A stretch of DNA of 36,905 bases from Anaerolineales bacterium (GTDB lineage: Bacteria > Chloroflexota > Anaerolineae > Anaerolineales > UBA4823): positions 2,958,242 to 2,995,146 of the forward strand of contig CP070639.1 of NCBI GenBank assembly GCA_020354045.1, written 5' to 3'. Shown here one piece after another: positions 32,365 through 36,905 of this stretch (position 1 is the stretch's first letter; every line of letters starts with the position of its first letter). The notes under the pieces are model-generated. The model was not told where the DNA came from and ran no database searches. It saw nothing but the letters and a program-made list of their open reading frames with translations. A program made the translations under genes and the position numbers.

Positions 32365-35004
32365 ATGACGATAAACATGAGCCAAACATCCCCTTCCGGA
32401 CGCATCTTGAACCGTGAACTATTCCTGGAAATGGTGGAGAACGCCATATTTATGGGTAAGGTACGCTTTGCCCGCCAGGCTATCCTGGCCTGGTTAGCCA
32501 ATTATTCAGGTGATCTACCCGTCAATCTGCTCTATGCACAAATACTGATTAAATCCGGTCATCCCGATCAGTCTTTGCCTGCCCTGGAGCGGCTGTGTCG
32601 TATCGACCCTGAATACATGGAAGCAGCCCGTCTCCGCCTGGATGCAATTTTGCGGCTGCAGGCTGAAAAAGAGCTCCTTTCAGGAGGAAACTCCATAAAC
32701 ACGCATAGCCGTGAGCGCTCCGCAGGAGAAGCTCTCGGCTGCTTGCTCGCTTTAGGTGGGCAGCCTACTTCAGAGAAATATCCCCGCAAGCCTGTAGCCA
32801 AATCTCCCAGTTTGCCCGTCTGGACACAACAAATCAAGCTCGCCCGCCAGGCCTTGCTAAAAAAGAACGGCTCACACCTCAAAGCGGTTGTATCCCTTGA
32901 TAAGGCTGAGCAGGCACTGCACCAGGCCCTGGCGACAGACATCCCTACCCCCTTGGGTGCGATTACCCATGTGCAGCTATTGCGCCTGAAAGGCATGCCC
33001 GCCCAAAGTTTGCGCACTCTAGCCGGATATTACCATCAACGCTGGCCCGACTGTCTCTACTTCCACCTGGTGTTGGCCGAAGCCATGCTGGAGAGTGGGG
33101 AGGCTGATCAGGGTGTGAATTGGTTACACCAGGCAGCTGCCAGGGATATCACCGGGCAGGTTGCGAAGCGCATCTGGGGTCTTGCACACCCCTATCAATC
33201 CATCTGGCCAAAAAACCTGGAAATCTGGTTAGATGTGCCTGTCCCGGCTGAGATTGCCACCGTTATGGGCTGGAACCAGCTCCCCCAAGGGCGTGTACAG
33301 TCTAAACCTGCTGCTACTACCATCTCCACGGCAAATGTGAATACAGCTGACTCCCAGGCTCAAAGCGAGTTCAGCTGGAAATCCTTCCAGGCTAACCCTA
33401 TCTCCAAGACAACTAAGGCAAAGCCATCGGTTAAAAAAATGGCGGAGCTGCCTGAAACTCTGCTGGATGTACAGGCTGAGTTGGAGCGCGTCGCCAGCCG
33501 CTTGAACCAGACACATCTGACCAGTTCTGAGGGGCGTTTTCCGGTATATGTGATCTTGACCACTCGCCAAGGACTGGAAAAAAAATTTGGCCAGCAGGCA
33601 GCTGCCAGCCTGGCAACCGCCATGCTCAAGCTCTCTACCTCAATACAATCCCGTCCAGATTGGCGGGCAATCACTTTTTATGCTGATGAAAGCTGGCAAT
33701 CCAGCATTGCGCCTGCTCGCTACAATGATCCGTGGGGCATAAAACTCGCCCTGGCAGATCTGGATAACACCTTGCGGCAAAAGGGGGAAATGATCGGGGC
33801 TGTCCTTATCGTGGGTGGACCCGAGGTAGTGCCCTTCCACCACTTACCCAACCCGGTCGATGATGACGACCATGATGTGCCTTCCGACAATCCGTATGGT
33901 ACCCGCGACGAAAATTACTTTATCCCCGAATGGCCTGTCGGGCGACTGCCGGGCGGCTCAGGATCAGATGCGACCTTATTGCTCAAAGCCTTAGATGTTC
34001 TCGCCACGCGGCACAAAAGCGCTTCACAACCCATCAAACCGCGCTCTCTCCTCAATCGCATGTGGGAACATCTGCTGGGCTGGTTGCGAAGGTCAAAACA
34101 TAAGGATAGCCAGACTCCCAACCGCAAACAAAGTTTTGGATTCACAGCCGCCGCCTGGCGACAGGCTTCCCTGACTGTGTTCCGTCCCATTGGTGAAGCC
34201 CGGGCATTGCAAGCCTCTCCACCCATCGACATGTCCAATGGAGGCCGTTCCCCTCTTCCTGCGGCTCGCCTGGGGTACTTCAACCTGCACGGGTTGGTGG
34301 ATGCAGATGAATGGTACGGTCAGGGAGAGGTGCCAACTTCAGGTACTGCCGCAGGAGAGTATTTGCTCGAATATCCGGTCGCCTTACGTCCGCAAGATGT
34401 CCTCAACAGTGGCCAGGCACCCGAGGTGGTCTTTACAGAAGCCTGTTATGGTGCCCATATACGCAACCGCTCCATCGAAAAAGCCCTGGCATTGAAATTC
34501 TTGCAAGCTGGCAGCCAGGCATTCATCGGCTCCACCTGCGCCGCATACGGCTCCATTGGCACGCCTCTCACGGCAGCTGATTACTTGGGACATTCCTTCT
34601 GGAAACACCTCCGCCAGGGCCTGCCTGCTGGAGAAGCCCTGCGCCGGGCAAAAATCGCCCTGGCCCGAGAAATGCACAACCGCCAGGGCTACCTGGATGG
34701 CGAAGATCAAAAAACCCTGATCTCTTTTGTGCTCTATGGTGACCCCCTCTCACAGCCGCTTGGCTCTGGGCAGCAGATCAAAACCATCTTGCGACCTGCC
34801 CGTCCTCTCAGGCATATAAAGACCGTGTGTGACCGTGTCCGCTCGGACGATGCTGGGCAGCCAGTTTCGACCGAGGTTGATGCTCAGGTCAAGCAGGTTG
34901 TTGAGAAATACCTGCCTGGCATGGCTGGCGCTCAGATCACCATCAGCCACGAACATGCTGAGTGTAGCCTGGCAGAACACAACTGTCCCACGGCTCAGCT
35001 ATGA
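32365..35004 (+). CDS. TPR-like/C25-type caspase-fold cysteine peptidase
   Basis: An 879-residue protein with helical TPR-like repeats at the N-terminus (about 15-110 and 150-280) and a clan CD peptidase domain (about 390-830). Candidate catalytic dyad: His642 in GYFNLHGLVDADEW and Cys694 in VVFTEACYGAHI, each at the end of a hydrophobic strand as in gingipain (C25) and CHAT peptidases. Downstream IGSTCAAYGSIGTPLTAADY and ISFVLYGDPLSQP fit C25-like domains. No signal peptide, so it acts inside the cell, unlike secreted gingipains. A C-terminal tail (about 815-879) resembles no known domain. It lies 86 bp after the TPR giant with no promoter seen between, and is probably its effector partner. 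Confidence 0.85.
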   Translation: MTINMSQTSPSGRILNRELFLEMVENAIFMGKVRFARQAILAWLANYSGDLPVNLLYAQILIKSGHPDQSLPALERLCRIDPEYMEAARLRLDAILRLQAEKELLSGGNSINTHSRERSAGEALGCLLALGGQPTSEKYPRKPVAKSPSLPVWTQQIKLARQALLKKNGSHLKAVVSLDKAEQALHQALATDIPTPLGAITHVQLLRLKGMPAQSLRTLAGYYHQRWPDCLYFHLVLAEAMLESGEADQGVNWLHQAAARDITGQVAKRIWGLAHPYQSIWPKNLEIWLDVPVPAEIATVMGWNQLPQGRVQSKPAATTISTANVNTADSQAQSEFSWKSFQANPISKTTKAKPSVKKMAELPETLLDVQAELERVASRLNQTHLTSSEGRFPVYVILTTRQGLEKKFGQQAAASLATAMLKLSTSIQSRPDWRAITFYADESWQSSIAPARYNDPWGIKLALADLDNTLRQKGEMIGAVLIVGGPEVVPFHHLPNPVDDDDHDVPSDNPYGTRDENYFIPEWPVGRLPGGSGSDATLLLKALDVLATRHKSASQPIKPRSLLNRMWEHLLGWLRRSKHKDSQTPNRKQSFGFTAAAWRQASLTVFRPIGEARALQASPPIDMSNGGRSPLPAARLGYFNLHGLVDADEWYGQGEVPTSGTAAGEYLLEYPVALRPQDVLNSGQAPEVVFTEACYGAHIRNRSIEKALALKFLQAGSQAFIGSTCAAYGSIGTPLTAADYLGHSFWKHLRQGLPAGEALRRAKIALAREMHNRQGYLDGEDQKTLISFVLYGDPLSQPLGSGQQIKTILRPARPLRHIKTVCDRVRSDDAGQPVSTEVDAQVKQVVEKYLPGMAGAQITISHEHAECSLAEHNCPTAQL

Positions 35005-35010
35005 GGCAGC

Positions 35011-35163
35011 GTGGATGCCAGCGTTCATAGCGCGGGAAAGCCTAGCCGGCGCGTGGTAGTTTTGAGCAAGCAGGTCAAGAGTGCCACCCACCAACACCAT
35101 CATTACGCACGCCTGACCCTGGATGAAAGCAATCACCTGGTCAAGCTGGTCGTTTCCAGATGA
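35011..35163 (+). CDS. 50-residue protein related to the small protein behind ftsZ
   Basis: This short frame starts at GTG 35011, six bases after the peptidase stop, with GAGG five bases upstream. The product is about 50 residues, basic and His-rich in the middle (THQHHHY), and ends KLVVSR. The pattern RVVVLSK...HYARLTLDE..HLVKLVVSR aligns with the C-terminal half of the 84-residue protein at 23692-23946. That similarity, the ribosome binding site and the tight spacing support it as a real gene. Function is unknown. Confidence 0.6.
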   Translation: MDASVHSAGKPSRRVVVLSKQVKSATHQHHHYARLTLDESNHLVKLVVSR

Positions 35164-35256
35164 GCTCATTCAGCTAACTTTAAAGTCAAATTCGGCATAT
35201 TGGGACTCCCACTCAGCCAGATAATCCAAAACGCTTTCGTGGTATCATAAGTGCCC
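35164..35256. other. short intergenic region
   Basis: No gene, hairpin or sigma-54 site is seen. TATCAT at 35243-35248 could be a -10 box for the downstream gene, but no -35 partner is convincing and it would give almost no leader. Confidence 0.3.
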
Positions 35257-36744
35257 ATGAGAAATCAGGGCCTCTTTTCACCGCTGCGTTGGTTTTCTGC
35301 TTTCTTTTTATTAGCGGCTTTGATCCTGGCTGCCTTGCAGCTGGTCAGCTACAGCCGTGTGCAGGCTAATTTTCCCGCGGGCATGGAGATTGCAGACATA
35401 CCAGTAGGCGGCTTGGATCGCCAGCAAGCCGCCCAACGCCTGTTGGAGGCTTACACCATCCCGGTCGAGCTGGAATACAGCCAGGAGCGCATCCAGCTCA
35501 CGCCTTCAAACGTAGAATTCCAGCTCGATCTGGAGAAAATGCTGGCCGCTGCTGACCTGCAGCGCTCACAAAAGCTTTTTTGGGAGGGTTTTTGGGATTA
35601 TCTGTGGAACCGTAGCTCCGAGCCCGTTAACATCCCCCTGCGTTATGTTTACTCTGAGAGCCGCCTGCGCAACTACCTGGCAGAGGAAATCGCCCGCCGT
35701 TATGACCAACCTCCTGTGCCAGCCCGTCCAGTGGTTGGCACAGTTAACTTCCAGCCTGGTCTCCCCGGTTCAACGCTGGATGTCGATGGTTCCGTGCGCT
35801 TGATCGAGAACGCCTTACAATCCCTCACTCAACGCCGTGTGGCGCTGCCGATCAGGCGCTCCGTCCCCTCTCGCCCCGCCTTCCAGAACTTGAAAGTGTT
35901 ATTACAACAAACTCTCGATCTGTCTGGCTTTGACGGCATTGCAGGGGTTTACCTGCTTGACCTGCAAACCTCCCAGGAGATTCACTTCGAATACCAGCAA
36001 GGGCAGGAGATCACTGCCCAACCGGATGTTGCCTACACGGCCTCCAGCATCATCAAGATCCCTATCATGGTGTCTATCTTCCGTCGCTTTGGCGATAACC
36101 CAGACGCCGAGAGCATTAAATTGCTTAATGACATGATCACCAAGTCTGGCAATGAAACCGCAGACTGGTTGATGGAAAGGGTGATCGACGCTACGCGTGC
36201 CCCTCTGGAAGTTACGGAGGATATGAGCACTCTGGGTTTGCAGAACACCTTCATGGCGGGCTATTTCTCCATCGGATCGCCCTTGTTGGCGCGCATCCAG
36301 ACCCCAGCCAATCAGCGCAATGACGTGAACACCGATCCCGACCCCTACAGCCAGACCACCCCCTCTGATGTTGGTATGCTGTTAGCAGATATTTACCAGT
36401 GTGCCCAAAATGGCGGCAGCGCGCTGACGGCGGTCTTTCCCGGCGAGATCACCCAGGTGGAATGCCTGGCGATGATTGAATACTTAAAAAACAACAAGCT
36501 ACCCGTCTTGCTGACCGCTGGCATCCCTGAAACCATGCAGATCGCCCACAAGCACGGTTGGGTATCCGATATCAACGGCGTGATCAATACCATTGGCGAT
36601 GCCGGCATCATTTACACACCGGGTGGCAATTACATCCTGGTGGTCTTCCTCAACCATCCTGTGCAGTTGGTGTGGGACCCGGCCTCCGGCCTGGTTGCCG
36701 ACCTCTCACGGGCGGTCTACAACTACTACAACCTGCCGGAATAA
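35257..36744 (+). CDS. class A beta-lactamase-like serine hydrolase with N-terminal peptidoglycan-binding-type domain
   Basis: A 495-residue exported or membrane-anchored protein: N-terminal helix (about 10-32), a region resembling the YoaR/VanW-associated putative peptidoglycan-binding domain (IADIPVGGLDRQQAAQRLLE onward, about 45-200), then a serine beta-lactamase/PBP fold (about 225-495). Active-site motifs: SxxK as S264-I-I-K267, SGN (297-299) in place of SDN, and KHG (432-434) in place of KTG. I could not identify an omega-loop Glu. These variants suggest cell-wall hydrolase or carboxypeptidase activity rather than antibiotic resistance. ATG 35257 is chosen over GTG 35251. It lies beyond the TPR/caspase block and may be transcribed separately. 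Confidence 0.88.
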   Translation: MRNQGLFSPLRWFSAFFLLAALILAALQLVSYSRVQANFPAGMEIADIPVGGLDRQQAAQRLLEAYTIPVELEYSQERIQLTPSNVEFQLDLEKMLAAADLQRSQKLFWEGFWDYLWNRSSEPVNIPLRYVYSESRLRNYLAEEIARRYDQPPVPARPVVGTVNFQPGLPGSTLDVDGSVRLIENALQSLTQRRVALPIRRSVPSRPAFQNLKVLLQQTLDLSGFDGIAGVYLLDLQTSQEIHFEYQQGQEITAQPDVAYTASSIIKIPIMVSIFRRFGDNPDAESIKLLNDMITKSGNETADWLMERVIDATRAPLEVTEDMSTLGLQNTFMAGYFSIGSPLLARIQTPANQRNDVNTDPDPYSQTTPSDVGMLLADIYQCAQNGGSALTAVFPGEITQVECLAMIEYLKNNKLPVLLTAGIPETMQIAHKHGWVSDINGVINTIGDAGIIYTPGGNYILVVFLNHPVQLVWDPASGLVADLSRAVYNYYNLPE

Positions 36745-36746
36745 GG

Positions 36747-36752
36747 TATAAT
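36747..36752 (+). promoter_or_regulatory. candidate -10 box of the tRNA promoter
   Basis: A perfect TATAAT lies 24 bp upstream of the tRNA 5' end and just after the beta-lactamase-like stop codon. No clear -35 element is seen. Confidence 0.45.
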
Positions 36753-36776
36753 TTTCCCCGCAAGCAAACAGAACAT

Positions 36777-36849
36777 GCCCCCGTAGCTCAATGGACAGAG
36801 CGCCTGACTTCGAATCAGTAGGTTGTGGGTTCGAGTCCCGCCGGGGGCG
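36777..36849 (+). tRNA. tRNA-Arg (anticodon TCG)
   Basis: A complete 73-base tRNA. The acceptor arms GCCCCCG and CGGGGGC pair perfectly, the D arm contains TAGCTCAATGGACAGAGC, the anticodon loop is CTTCGAA with anticodon TCG (reads CGA), and the T arm contains GGTTCGAGTCC. The 3' CCA is not encoded. No variable-arm expansion is present. Confidence 0.95.
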
Positions 36850-36876
36850 CCTATATCTGGGGGTATTAAGCCGAAG

Positions 36877-36904
36877 AGACCTGATATATGGCGGTATCAG
36901 GTCT
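36877..36904 (+). terminator. probable terminator hairpin after the tRNA, cut by the window end
   Basis: AGACCTGATA and TATCAGGTCT form a perfect 10-bp stem with an 8-base loop, 27 bp after the tRNA. The window ends one base after the stem, so a T-run cannot be checked. Confidence 0.5.
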
Positions 36905-36905
36905 T

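Noticed and set aside
1..36905. CRISPR arrays, insertion sequences, phage or integration sites
   Set aside because: No spaced direct repeats, transposase, integrase or terminal inverted repeats were seen; the tRNA at the right end has no visible duplicate of its 3' end within the window.

Overview
The window looks like chromosomal DNA from a Chloroflexota bacterium, most probably an Anaerolineae-like lineage. This is an inference from gene content: a caa3-type A2 heme-copper oxidase, lipoproteins with LGFP-like repeats, very large TPR proteins, a C25-like caspase-fold protein and a long molybdenum-cofactor/redox operon. No rRNA, phage, transposon or CRISPR sequence was seen. Assignment to a named taxon is not possible from this window alone.

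Left arm (1-12612, all minus strand). It begins inside cytochrome c oxidase subunit I, preceded by subunit II (CuA domain plus fused cytochrome c). A degenerate receiver domain runs in frame into subunit II. A hairpin terminator separates this from a long operon reading leftward from about 11450: membrane-anchored rhodanese, DinB-like protein, UbiA-like prenyltransferase, MoeA, ACT-domain protein, MoeA-PBP fusion, Bcp peroxiredoxin, NarL-type histidine kinase and its response regulator. The first gene of that operon, the rhodanese, has two in-frame TGA codons exactly where the active-site CxC should be, with a bacterial-SECIS-like hairpin at the right distance. I read it as a UxU selenoprotein. 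A proline dehydrogenase lies further right on the same strand.

Centre (12757-17391, plus strand). This is a tightly overlapping trio: sigma-54 (rpoN) with an unusual four-cysteine insertion, an NtrB-like PAS/GAF histidine kinase, and an NtrC-type activator with no DNA-binding domain. A -24/-12 promoter precedes rpoN. Two paralogous lipoproteins follow on the minus strand (17516-20958).

Right arm (21056-36744, plus strand). Two further -24/-12 promoters, nearly identical to the rpoN one, precede two gene blocks. Block A (21105-26291) encodes a TIM-barrel-like protein with a lost catalytic motif, an FtsZ paralog with a substituted T7-loop aspartate, two small proteins, a second pseudo-glycoside hydrolase with a signal peptide, and an LCP-like anchored protein. 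Block B (26401-35163) encodes a small membrane protein, a 1844-residue TPR protein, a TPR/C25 caspase-fold protein and a 50-residue protein related to the small protein behind ftsZ. A class A beta-lactamase-like protein and a tRNA-Arg close the window.

The main hypothesis is that the sigma-54/kinase/activator trio and blocks A and B form one regulon. A kinase-controlled soluble activator would switch on an envelope/division module (FtsZ paralog, pseudo-hydrolases, LCP-like protein) and a TPR-caspase module. The promoters and gene order are read directly from the sequence; the shared function is inference.
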